Source of the DNA: an uncultured Latescibacterota bacterium
GTDB taxonomy: Bacteria > Latescibacterota > UBA2968 > UBA8231
Assembly (NCBI GenBank): GCA_951813615.1
Contig: OX638377.1
Location: 6,049,739-6,113,738 of the forward strand
Reading direction: 5' to 3'
Length of the DNA stretch: 64,000 bases
Positions 1 to 7,553 of this stretch are shown one piece after another (the first letter of the stretch is position 1; every line of letters starts with the position of its first letter). The notes beneath the pieces are model-generated. The model made no database searches and was not told the origin of the DNA. It saw nothing but the letters and a program-made list of their open reading frames with translations. A program made the position numbers and the translations under genes.

Positions 1-52
1 ACTGCAGCAACATGCGGATGCGGGCGCTGAGGACGGACAGATAGGGCCGCAT
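1..52 (-). CDS. ABC-2 type permease, N-terminal fragment (runs off the window)
   Basis: Only 17 codons are present, reading MRPYLSVLSARIRMLLQ from an ATG at 52-50. That ATG shares one base with the TGA of the upstream ABC ATPase (TGATG), so the two are translationally coupled. The basic start followed by an amphipathic segment is typical of ABC-2 family permeases of the DUF990 / ABC2_membrane_6 type that pair with such ATPases. The identification rests mainly on the coupling to the ATPase; the rest of the gene is outside the window. Confidence 0.6.
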   Translation of the reverse strand, partial: MRPYLSVLSARIRMLLQ

Positions 53-1032
53 CAAGGACGATCCCGGTAGAGTTGGGCGATGACTTCTTCAATGGGTGGG
101 TTTTCGACAAAGAGGTCGCGCACCTCGTGGCGAGCGGTGATGCGGCTGATGAGGGCCGGGGCTGAAATGCGTTCGGGCGCAAAGCTGAGATGCACGCGGG
201 GGCCGTCGCGCAGCACGACGCGAGCGGCTTCATCTTTAATGGTCGCCGTGGGATCGACTAAATCGACGATGAGGCGGCGCTCGGACGAGACGCGGGCGCG
301 CAGGTCGGCGAGGCTGCCGTCGGAGAGGATGGTGCCGTCGCCGATGACCATGATCCGGTTGCACAGGGCTTCGATATCGTCCATGTCGTGGGTGGTCAGG
401 ATGACGGTGGTGCCCTCTCGGCGGTTGAGTTCTTTGATAAAGTCGCGCATCGCCAATTTGGAAACCGCGTCGAGGCCAATGGTCGGCTCGTCCAAAAAGA
501 GCAAGCCGGGGCCGTGGAGCAGGGCTGCCACCAGATCGCAGCGCATGCGCTGACCCAAACTGAGCTGGCGCACGGGCACGTCGAGGAAGGAATCGAGCTC
601 CAACATGGCGACGAGCGCGTCGCGGCGGCGGCGGTAGGCATCGGTGGGCACCTTGTAGATGTCGCGCAGCAGGTCGAAGGATTCAATGGCCGGCAGATCC
701 CACCACAACTGGGTGCGCTGACCGAAGACCACGCCAATGCGGCTGACGTGGGCAATGCGGTCTAGCCAAGGGACGCGGCCTTGGACCTCGCAGCGGCCCG
801 AGTCGGGGACGACGATGCCGGAGAGGATTTTGACTGTAGTGGATTTGCCCGCCCCGTTTGGCCCGATATAGCCGACCAGTTCGCCGACTTCCAGCGAGAA
901 GGAGATGCCGTCCAACGCCCGGATTGTGCGGTGCGAGCGCTGCACAATGCCCCGGAAGGCACCCCAAAGGCCGGGGCGGCGCTCGGCAATGCGGTAGGTT
1001 TTGACTAGATTTTCAACGACGATTTGGGGCAT
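52..1032 (-). CDS. ABC transporter ATP-binding protein (ABC-2 exporter type)
   Basis: A 326-residue nucleotide-binding subunit. It shows Walker A (GPNGAGKST, about residue 57), a signature segment (LSLGQRMR), Walker B (LLFLDEPTIGLD) and the switch His in TTHD. The C-terminal 80 residues are of the type (DUF4162-like) found in drug, polysaccharide or lipid exporters rather than importers. The N-terminal VKTYRIAERRPG extension before the core is typical of the YbhF/viologen-exporter group. I chose the ATG at 1032 (MPQIVVENLV) because the longer reading adds 66 residues without family character. It is translationally coupled to a permease that starts at 52. The substrate cannot be deduced. Confidence 0.9.
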   Translation of the reverse strand: MPQIVVENLVKTYRIAERRPGLWGAFRGIVQRSHRTIRALDGISFSLEVGELVGYIGPNGAGKSTTVKILSGIVVPDSGRCEVQGRVPWLDRIAHVSRIGVVFGQRTQLWWDLPAIESFDLLRDIYKVPTDAYRRRRDALVAMLELDSFLDVPVRQLSLGQRMRCDLVAALLHGPGLLFLDEPTIGLDAVSKLAMRDFIKELNRREGTTVILTTHDMDDIEALCNRIMVIGDGTILSDGSLADLRARVSSERRLIVDLVDPTATIKDEAARVVLRDGPRVHLSFAPERISAPALISRITARHEVRDLFVENPPIEEVIAQLYRDRP

Positions 1033-1093
1033 GGATACTAAATAACGAGTACTAGCGTAACAGGAGCTATTGTGGGTTGCTCCTTTTACCGGA

Positions 1094-1696
1094 CTAGTCG
1101 GGAGCGGTACCGGATTTTTCCCAGGGTCGGATAAAGGATTCAGGCTCGACGCCCAAGGCCTCTGCCACGCGGTTGATATAGTTGAAAAAGCCGATGATTT
1201 GGACGGCGTCGTGGATGCCGCGGTCGTCAAAGCCGTACTGACGCAATTGGTCGATGTCCTCAGCGGTTGAGGCCTGCGGTCGCTGGGTCAGTTTTTCGGC
1301 AAAGGCGCATAGGGCACGGTCGGCTGGCGACAGATCGGCCTTGCGCCAGTCCGTGGACAATTGATGTACCAGTTGATCGGCCGGGGTTTCTTCTGCAACG
1401 GCAAAATCGCGAGCGACCTCAGCCCGGAGGTCGTGGGCATGGGCGCGTATTCAGTACACGCAGTGGTTCGCGGCTGAAACGACCACGGCCAGCATTTCGC
1501 GCTGACTCCGGCTCAGGGGCGAGGGGCCGTGCATGATGGCCCCGTAAAAATCCAGTGAGGTCTTCATGGCCCGGGGGTTGAGGCTCATAATGGAGACAAT
1601 GCCCCAAATGCGCCCGGCCCGAGCGAGGGCGGCTTCGTACTGCTTTTTGAGCAGGCCGGTGGCCCGCTTGAGGGGAACGATGTCTATATAGGGCAT
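1094..1696 (-). CDS. AhpD-like / peroxidase-related protein, candidate selenoprotein (in-frame TGA at 1453-1451)
   Basis: Read through one TGA, the frame gives a 200-residue alkylhydroperoxidase D-like protein. The redox motif has the form C79-V-Y-TGA82-I-R-A-H86, so the TGA stands exactly where the family has the second Cys of CxxCxxxH; the preceding REMLAVVVSAANH segment matches the family. Downstream residues (for example RALCAFAEKLTQRP) continue the same domain in the same frame, which argues against decay. A perfect hairpin follows the TGA at SECIS distance (separate entry). The start at 1696 has a good ribosome-binding site (GAGGTG, 8 nt). AhpD-type proteins are CxxC peroxidases or thiol oxidoreductases. 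An automatic caller would split this into two short ORFs. No sel genes lie in the window, so Sec-decoding capacity is untested. Confidence 0.82.
1414..1433 (-). promoter_or_regulatory. bacterial SECIS-like stem-loop for the TGA at 1453
   Basis: On the transcribed strand, 17 nt after the UGA, the sequence CGACCTC-CGGGCT-GAGGTCG forms a perfect 7-bp stem with a 6-nt apical loop. The loop begins 24 nt after the UGA and has G at its second position. This fits the published bacterial SECIS description: loop 16-37 nt from UGA, upper stem of 4-16 bp, a G among the first two loop bases. It lies inside the coding region, as bacterial SECIS elements do. Confidence 0.72.
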
Positions 1697-1848
1697 TTGC
1701 TAATCACCTCTGCAATGGTGGCTGCCGACGGTAAAATTTGTGACATTGTTGCGAGTTTTTAGTTTGCAACCGAAGAGTACCACCGCGTCGAAAAAGGGAC
1801 GCAACGCCCCCTAGCGCAACAACGCGCTGTATAGAAGGAGCCGTTTCC

Positions 1849-2742
1849 ATGCCCATCCGTTTCGCCTTCCTCACCGACACTCACCACTACCCCGACGCCC
1901 CCGAAGACTACGGCGCGCCCAAGATGCTCACCCGCAGTCAGGAGGTGCTCGACGCGATACCCCCCGCTCTCAACGCGCAGGCTTTCGACTTTGTCTTCCA
2001 CGGCGGCGACTTTCTCTGCGGTGGGTCGTCCTTCGACCTGCCCACCGAGACCTATTTGCGCTCGATTGACGAGGCGGCTGCGGCCTTCGCGCGGATTGAA
2101 GCCCCTTTCTACTCCATCCCCGGCAACCACGACTGCGACGCCCAGAGCGGTTCCTTCGACGGTTTCGCCGCCCGCTTTCCCTATCCCGACCCACTGATCG
2201 TCGTCGATGCTGCGCCGCGCCTGCGCTTGGCACTGGCCAATGTCTTCCACGACTGCGATGTCTTTGAGAAAGGGTCTGGCGTCTGGACCGACGCGCTCGA
2301 CGAGGCGCTGCGCGCTGCCGCTGCCCAAGCCCTAGCCGATGGCTGTGCGCTGCTGCTCGTCCTTCACACTTGGGTTCTGCCCGAGTTCTCTTGGGACCAC
2401 GGCGTGGTCGAAGGCGCGCCTCGTCTGGTCAAAACGCTCGACGAAAGCCCTGCTATCGTCGCTGCCTTCACCGGCCACCGCCACATCAACCGCATCACCG
2501 CCTACCGCGACTACCTAGTCGTCGATACGGCCTGTCTGATTGGTTTTCCCTTGGGGTATCGCAGCGTTGTGCTCTCTGACGATGGCTTTTTCAAGACGCG
2601 CTTCCACACTCTCGACCTGCCCGATCTGCTGCAAGCTTCCTACGACCGCTCGACGCCTGAGGAGAACCGGGTCTGGGAAGGTCACATCTTCGACCGGGAC
2701 GTGGATATCCTGTCGCCTCGGCTCAGGGCGTTGTGGGGTTGA
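1849..2742 (+). CDS. Calcineurin-like metallophosphoesterase
   Basis: A 297-residue cytosolic enzyme with the metallophosphatase motif order: DTHH near residue 10, HGGDF near 51, GNHD at 92-95, a metal-binding HTW near 178, and GHRH near 207. These residues bind the dinuclear metal centre. The substrate is not evident; this single-domain class includes cyclic-nucleotide and phosphodiester hydrolases. A ribosome-binding site (AGAAGGAG) precedes the ATG. It is divergent from the selenoprotein gene, with about 150 bp between them that must hold both promoters, and is followed by a convergent ankyrin gene. Confidence 0.88.
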   Translation: MPIRFAFLTDTHHYPDAPEDYGAPKMLTRSQEVLDAIPPALNAQAFDFVFHGGDFLCGGSSFDLPTETYLRSIDEAAAAFARIEAPFYSIPGNHDCDAQSGSFDGFAARFPYPDPLIVVDAAPRLRLALANVFHDCDVFEKGSGVWTDALDEALRAAAAQALADGCALLLVLHTWVLPEFSWDHGVVEGAPRLVKTLDESPAIVAAFTGHRHINRITAYRDYLVVDTACLIGFPLGYRSVVLSDDGFFKTRFHTLDLPDLLQASYDRSTPEENRVWEGHIFDRDVDILSPRLRALWG

Positions 2743-2795
2743 ACGGGGCGACTTAGCTACTGCTCCATAAAACCTTATCGCAAGAGTCTGCTCAT

Positions 2796-4889
2796 TTACT
2801 CTCGGCCACCATAGCGGTTTAATAGCTCGGCTGTCTCAGTAGCATTGTGTTCTGTCGCAATGTGTAGTGGTGTCCGGCCATCGTCGCTCTCAGCGTTGAC
2901 GTTAGCTCCCTGCTTAAGCAGCAGCTCGGCCGTCGCAGCAGCATCCGTCTCTGCCGCATCGTGCAGCGGCGTCCGGCCCTTGTCGTTTTTGGCGTTTATC
3001 TCAGCCCCCTGCGTCAGTAAGAGTTGGACTATTTCGGTTGCGTTGTTCCCCGCCGCCCAGTGTAGCGGTGTCGATCCCTTGTCGTTTTTGGCGTTTATCT
3101 CCGCTCCTTGCGCGATCAACAATTGGGCGGTTTCGATTGCATTTTCGCACGCTACATTGTGCAGTGGCGTATTGCCAGATTGGTCCTTTTCGTTGACGTT
3201 GACTCCCTGTGTCAACAAGACTTCGGTCGTTTTAGCCTCATTGCCCATCGCCGCCCAGTGTAGCGGTGTCCGGCCCAATGTGTCCTTGGCGCAAATCTCG
3301 GCTCCTTGAGTTATTAACAGTTGGGCTGTTTCGGTCGCATTTTTCCACGTCGCATAATGCAGCGGTGTTGCGCTCAGGTCGTTTTTGGCGTTTATCTTGG
3401 CTCCTTGCGTCAGTAAGAGTTGGGCTATTTCGGTTGCGTTGTTCCTCGCCGCTCGGTGCAGTGGTGTCTCGCCATATCCGTCTTTTTCGTTGATGTTGGC
3501 TCCCTGTGTCAGCAAGACTTTGGCCGTTTCAGCCGTATTTTTCCACGCCGCCCAGTGTAGCGGTGTCCGGCCCAATGTGTCCTTGGCGCAAATCTCGGCT
3601 TCTTGAGTTAGTAAGAGTTGGGCCGTTTCAGCCGCGTTGTTCCACGCCGCATGGTGCAGCGGTGTCTCCTCCTCGCTGTTCTTGGTGTTGACTTCGGCTC
3701 CTTGGGTTAGTAAGAGTTGGGCCGTTTCAGCCGCGTTGTTCCACGCCGCAGAATGCAGCGGTGTCTCCTCCTCGCTGTTCTTGGTGTTGACTTCGGCTCC
3801 TTGGGTTAGTAAGAGTTGGGCCGTTTCAGCCGCGTTGTTCCACGCCGCATAGTGTAGTGGTGTCGATCCCTTATCGTTTTTGGCGTTTATCTCCGCTCCT
3901 TGCGCGATCAACAATTGGGCGGTTTCGTCGGCATTGTTCCATGCCGCATAGTGCAGCGGCATGTCGCCATCTTGGTCCTTTTCGTTGACGTTGGCTCCCC
4001 GTATTAGCAAAATCTCGGCCGTTTCAACGGCGTTGTTCATCGCCGCATAGTGCAACGGCGTCTCGCCAGATTCGCCCTTTTCGTTGATGTTGGCTCCCTG
4101 TGTCAGCAACAGTTTGGCCATCTCAGCCGTATTGTTCCCCGCCGCCCAGTGTAGCGGCGTCTGGCCCAATGTGTCTTTGGCGCAAATCTCGGCTCCTTGC
4201 GTCAGCAACAGGTTGGCCGTTTTGGTTGCATTTTTTGCTGCTGCCCAGTGCAGTGGTGTCGCTTCCTCGCTGTTTTTGGTGTTGACGTTAGCCCCCCATG
4301 TTATTAACAGTTGGGCCGTTTCAGCCGCGTTGTGTGCTGCCGCATCGTGTAGCGGTGTCGATCCCTTGTCGGCTTTGGCGTAGATGTCGGCTCCTTGCGT
4401 CAGTAAGAGTTGGGCTGTTTCGGTTGCGTTGTTCCTCGCCGCCCGGTGCAACGGTGTCTCGCCATACTTATTCTTTTCGTTGATGTTGGCTCCCTGTGTC
4501 AGCAACAGGTTGGCCATCTCAGCCGTATTGTTCCACGCCGCCCAGTGTAGTGGCGTCAGGCCCAATGTGTCCTTGGCACAAATCTCGGCTCCTTGCGTCA
4601 GCAACAGGTTGGCCGTTTTGGTTGCATTTTTTGCTGCTGCCCAGTGCAGTGGTGTCGCTTCCTCGCTGTTTTTGGCGTTGACTTCGGCTCCTTGGGTTAG
4701 TAACAGTTGGGCTGTTTCAGTCGCATTTTTTGCTGCTGCCCAGTGCAGTGGTGTCGCCTCCTCGCTGTTCTTGGTGCTGACGTCTTGGATATTGGCGAAC
4801 ACAAGGAAGCCAATGACCAAGAGCACCACTGCGCCCAAGACCTTGGCAAATCGCCGGACTTTGGTCTTTTTTGGCGGTCCGTTGCTCAT
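2796..4889 (-). CDS. Membrane-anchored protein with 20 ankyrin repeats
   Basis: 697 residues. A basic N-terminus is followed by one hydrophobic segment (about residues 15-32), consistent with a signal anchor. From about residue 45 to the end there are 20 ankyrin units of exactly 33 residues with the consensus TPLHWAAxNNAxETAQLLLTQG. The last unit is cut short. Because the anchor precedes the array, the repeats should face the periplasm or outside if the N-terminus is cytoplasmic. The repeats are close to identical in DNA as well as protein, with a 99-bp period, so the array is recent or homogenised. Ankyrin arrays bind proteins; in host-associated bacteria they can contact host targets, but nothing here proves that. 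Confidence 0.92.
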   Translation of the reverse strand: MSNGPPKKTKVRRFAKVLGAVVLLVIGFLVFANIQDVSTKNSEEATPLHWAAAKNATETAQLLLTQGAEVNAKNSEEATPLHWAAAKNATKTANLLLTQGAEICAKDTLGLTPLHWAAWNNTAEMANLLLTQGANINEKNKYGETPLHRAARNNATETAQLLLTQGADIYAKADKGSTPLHDAAAHNAAETAQLLITWGANVNTKNSEEATPLHWAAAKNATKTANLLLTQGAEICAKDTLGQTPLHWAAGNNTAEMAKLLLTQGANINEKGESGETPLHYAAMNNAVETAEILLIRGANVNEKDQDGDMPLHYAAWNNADETAQLLIAQGAEINAKNDKGSTPLHYAAWNNAAETAQLLLTQGAEVNTKNSEEETPLHSAAWNNAAETAQLLLTQGAEVNTKNSEEETPLHHAAWNNAAETAQLLLTQEAEICAKDTLGRTPLHWAAWKNTAETAKVLLTQGANINEKDGYGETPLHRAARNNATEIAQLLLTQGAKINAKNDLSATPLHYATWKNATETAQLLITQGAEICAKDTLGRTPLHWAAMGNEAKTTEVLLTQGVNVNEKDQSGNTPLHNVACENAIETAQLLIAQGAEINAKNDKGSTPLHWAAGNNATEIVQLLLTQGAEINAKNDKGRTPLHDAAETDAAATAELLLKQGANVNAESDDGRTPLHIATEHNATETAELLNRYGGRE
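2900..4790. repeat. 99-bp tandem repeat array encoding ankyrin units
   Basis: About 19 in-register copies of a 99-bp unit within the ankyrin gene. Several neighbouring units are nearly identical at DNA level, for example those around 3670-3870. A longer block (NSEE / ATPLHWAAAKNATKTANLLLTQ / ICAKDTLG) occurs twice, at about 4200-4300 and 4600-4700. The region is prone to slippage, recombination and short-read mis-assembly, so the copy number should be treated as provisional. Confidence 0.9.
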
Positions 4890-5091
4890 TTTGTTTCTCT
4901 CAGTTGGGTGTTGGCGGCTGCGTTGGATTTTTGCTATTGCTATCTTGGGTCAACGTTTGCTTTGCGCGATGGTTCCCTGATGTCTAGGATGTCTAGAATA
5001 TATAGATGTCGGTTGAAGTTCACGGCAAGCGTCGGTGCCGCGTTGCGGGAACTGTAACTTAAAATCACATCTTTTTCTGAGGAGTAATTCC

Positions 5092-5898
5092 ATGAGCCGC
5101 GATCTTCCCCGTGCAATTTTAGGCCGCACCAATCTCGAGGTTACTAGATTCGGCATTGGCGGCACGTATTGCGAGTCGGCCGATGGATACAGGGCGGCGC
5201 TCGATTGTGGCGTCAACTATATCGATACGGCACGCAGCTATCTAGGTGGTGAAGACGAGAAGGTGATCGGCCAAGCGATCGAGGGCCGGCGCCACGATCT
5301 CATCGTAGCCAGCAAATCCGCGAAGCGCGACGCCGAAGGGGCGCGCAACGAGTTGCAAACCTCGTTGCACGCGCTCAAAACAGACTACCTCGATATTTTC
5401 CAGCTCCACCATTTGAACACCGAGGAAGAACGCAACCAAGCGCTGGGTCCCGGCGGCGCATTGGAAGCCGCCCAACAAGCCCGCGAAGAAGGCCTCGTGC
5501 GCTTCATCGGCGTCACCGGACACGATTGGGTGCAAGTGGAACAGGCGGTCCGCACCGGTCATTTTGATACGGTGCTTTGCTGGTATAATTGCGCGATGAA
5601 AGAGCCGGAAGAAACGGTTTTTCCCGCCGCGCAGGCTTCCAATACGGGCGTGGTGATCATGAACGCCTCGCGCAACGAGCGGTTGCTAAAGGGTCCCGGT
5701 GCGCCCGCTCCTGAACAATTCTATCGCTACGTGCTCAGTCACGACGCCGTACATACCACGATCATGGGTTTGCGGAGTGTCGATCTCTTCGCACGAGTTG
5801 CCGCTGGTTTGTCGGAACGCGAGACGATCACGCCACAAGAGCGGGCTGAACTCGAAGCTTATGGAGCACAACAGCGGGCGTCTGGGGAGCTGGATTGA
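5092..5898 (+). CDS. Aldo/keto reductase family oxidoreductase
   Basis: 268 residues with the AKR plan: LGRTNLEVTRFGIGG at the N-terminus, then DTARSY (catalytic Asp and Tyr), an ASKS Lys segment and a DIFQLHHLN segment carrying the catalytic His. Members reduce aldehydes and ketones with NAD(P)H in the cytosol. The start at 5092 is set by a strong site (TGAGGAG, 8 nt). It is slightly shorter than classical AKRs and belongs to the short group often found beside sugar and amino acid catabolism genes. It stands alone between the ankyrin gene and a toxin-antitoxin locus. The substrate is unknown. Confidence 0.9.
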   Translation: MSRDLPRAILGRTNLEVTRFGIGGTYCESADGYRAALDCGVNYIDTARSYLGGEDEKVIGQAIEGRRHDLIVASKSAKRDAEGARNELQTSLHALKTDYLDIFQLHHLNTEEERNQALGPGGALEAAQQAREEGLVRFIGVTGHDWVQVEQAVRTGHFDTVLCWYNCAMKEPEETVFPAAQASNTGVVIMNASRNERLLKGPGAPAPEQFYRYVLSHDAVHTTIMGLRSVDLFARVAAGLSERETITPQERAELEAYGAQQRASGELD

Positions 5899-6034
5899 GT
5901 GCTAACAGCGAGAACTGGTCAGGATGCTTGGGCGAAATCTGTTAATAGTAAGAACGACGTACTTGATGTATAAGAAAAATATAGTAAATTTCTGACAATT
6001 CATCGGAAATGAAAACGAGAAAGCTGTAAGCAAA

Positions 6035-6658
6035 ATGACTCGTATGGCCGACAAGATCATGAAGAGAGTGTCTGCACACGGCAGAGGCAGGTGGGTGTGC
6101 ATACCGAAGGACTTCCTAGACCTCGGGAGCCGTGAGGCCGTCGATCAGGCTTTGTCGCGTCTCGTCAAAGCGGGTCAGCTACGCCGAGTCGGCCACGGGC
6201 TGTACGACATGCCTAGAATGAGCGATGTGCTGAAGCGGCCCGCGCCGGTCGATCTCGATGCCGCCATAGCAGCGCTCGCAAGAAGGGACGGTGTCCGCAT
6301 TATGCCCGATGGCTTGGTGGCTGCGAATCAGCTTGGGCTCACCAACGCGCTACCTGCTAAGGCATCTTATGTGACAGATGGCTCCTCAAGGACGGTCAAG
6401 ATCGACGGACGAACGGTCCAGTTCCGCCATGCGGGGCCAAGCGTCATGCAGTGGGCGGGAAAACCGTCGGCACCAGTAGTGCAAGCATTGCGCTGGCTTG
6501 GCCCCAAGGCCGCTACTGACGCGCAGGTCGTTTCGATTTTGAGTCGCCATCTTCCCGACGCGGTGAAGCGCGACCTGTACCAAAATAGCCGGCATCTGCC
6601 CGGTTGGGCTCTGCCACTGGCGCGCAGCATCACGGCGGATCAGGTCGTTGCCGTATGA
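6035..6658 (+). CDS. DUF6088 / AbiEi-like antitoxin
   Basis: 207 residues. The N-terminal half is a winged-helix domain (WVCIPKDFLDLGSREAVDQAL, then RRVGHGLYDMPR), the hallmark of DUF6088 proteins, which are antitoxin-type partners of AbiEii nucleotidyltransferase toxins. The C-terminal half is the AbiEi-like domain. The first or second ATG (6035 or 6047) could be the start. The toxin that should follow is only a short broken remnant beginning inside the stop codon of this gene, so the antitoxin appears orphaned. Confidence 0.8.
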   Translation: MTRMADKIMKRVSAHGRGRWVCIPKDFLDLGSREAVDQALSRLVKAGQLRRVGHGLYDMPRMSDVLKRPAPVDLDAAIAALARRDGVRIMPDGLVAANQLGLTNALPAKASYVTDGSSRTVKIDGRTVQFRHAGPSVMQWAGKPSAPVVQALRWLGPKAATDAQVVSILSRHLPDAVKRDLYQNSRHLPGWALPLARSITADQVVAV

Positions 6659-6716
6659 GTGGAACCTTAGAGACTTTCCTTACCTTTCGGAGCAAGACAA
6701 GTTTTTGGATGGGTAG
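6655..6716 (+). pseudogene. Remnant of AbiEii-type nucleotidyltransferase toxin
   Basis: An ATG overlaps the stop of the DUF6088 gene by 4 bp (ATGA), the usual coupling for this pair. It reads MSGTLETFLT, then, after a one-base frame change near 6684, LSEQDKFLDG and a stop at 6714-6716. This matches the usual opening of AbiEii toxins (a short ETFL.LSEQD-like N-terminus). The rest of the toxin, normally over 200 residues, is missing. The following 90 bp have no recognisable coding content. Identification is from the coupling and a short match, so it is inference. Confidence 0.5.
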
Positions 6717-6805
6717 TGGAACAGCTTCGTCGTGGCGAGGCCGCGATCAATTAATAAAATTCTCGCCTACGGCTGATTCGAGTCGTCAATCAACAGCTAC
6801 CGAAC

Positions 6806-7147
6806 TCAAACTGCATCGCTAATTTCAACAAAACTCTCCCCTTGATTTACCAACTTGAGTGCGCCGTAAAGGGTTTTTGAGAAAATCGTTTTCAAGCGAG
6901 CATTTGAAGTATTGCCGCAGGTAATCCAGATTATTTTTGGCGGAGGACCTAAACGTTCCAGAAGCTCAACAAAGTCCCGATCTTTGGTAATCACAATCGC
7001 ATCGGCTTCTCGCGCTTTATAGAAAATATCGGGATCCTCAGCCTCCCTGAGCCCTAGATCGCGTACATGGAGCACATCCATGCCAAAGGTATCGTGAATC
7101 CAAGGGACGAGTTTGGGAGAGATATGAGCGTCGAGCCAAAGGATCAT
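6806..7147 (-). CDS. DUF5615 PIN-like toxin
   Basis: 113 residues of the DUF5615 (Mut7-C-like PIN fold) family. WLDAHISPKL carries the first acidic residue; ADAIVITKDRDFVELLERLG carries the central Asp cluster typical of the fold; IIWITCGNTSNARL follows. These proteins are presumed RNases. Its ATG overlaps the stop of the upstream DUF433 gene by 4 bp (ATGA), the standard arrangement of this toxin-antitoxin pair. It is followed by the decayed AbiEii locus on the other strand. Confidence 0.87.
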   Translation of the reverse strand: MILWLDAHISPKLVPWIHDTFGMDVLHVRDLGLREAEDPDIFYKAREADAIVITKDRDFVELLERLGPPPKIIWITCGNTSNARLKTIFSKTLYGALKLVNQGESFVEISDAV

Positions 7148-7368
7148 GCAGCGAGAACCGGATGGTTCAGCCGTTCACTGGCAAAGCGCAGACAGGCGCG
7201 GATATCCTCGGATTCAAGATCGGGATGCTCGGCCAAGATTTGTTCAGCAGTCAAGTCGGCGGCGAGCAAATCCAGTACGTCCGTAACTCGAATCCGCATC
7301 CCTCGAATACAGGGACGTCCCCCGCACTGCTTGGGATTTACCGTGATGCGATCGGTTAGAATAGCCAT
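7144..7368 (-). CDS. DUF433 antitoxin
   Basis: 74 residues: RITVNPKQCGGRPCIRGMRIRV is the classical DUF433 opening, followed by a helix-turn-helix (TAEQILAEHPDLESEDIRACLRFA). It is the DNA-binding antitoxin of the DUF5615 toxin that it overlaps by 4 bp. The start at 7368 is supported by AGGGAAGG 6 nt upstream; the longer reading to 7431 lacks family sequence. Confidence 0.88.
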   Translation of the reverse strand: MAILTDRITVNPKQCGGRPCIRGMRIRVTDVLDLLAADLTAEQILAEHPDLESEDIRACLRFASERLNHPVLAA

Positions 7369-7553
7369 AGCGGTCCTTCCCTTGATATGCCTAAAGTGTC
7401 TAAATATCGGTTGAGGCCCAAGGTGAAACAAGCTGCGGTGCTTGCAGCGCAGATACGCCTGTGGGTTTTACTGATAGTAGATATTTTACCCAAAAGATTT
7501 ACCAGACCCGCGATGCAGGTCAACAATCCGCTTCTACAAAAGGGATGCTGAAG

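Noticed and set aside
1070-1270. Plus-strand ORFs over the selenoprotein gene
   Set aside because: No conservation pattern or ribosome-binding site; the minus frame holds the redox motif and the SECIS-like hairpin.
2900-4790. CRISPR array
   Set aside because: The 99-bp period is exactly 33 codons and there are no variable spacers between short repeats; it is a coding tandem repeat.
2796-4889. Long ORFs on the opposite strand across the ankyrin array (for example 4384-4980)
   Set aside because: They are reverse-frame shadows of the repetitive coding sequence, with odd composition and no ribosome-binding sites.
6716-6805. Coding remainder of the AbiEii toxin after the frame break
   Set aside because: No AbiEii motif such as the GSxTDxD-type nucleotidyltransferase site appears in any frame of this short stretch.
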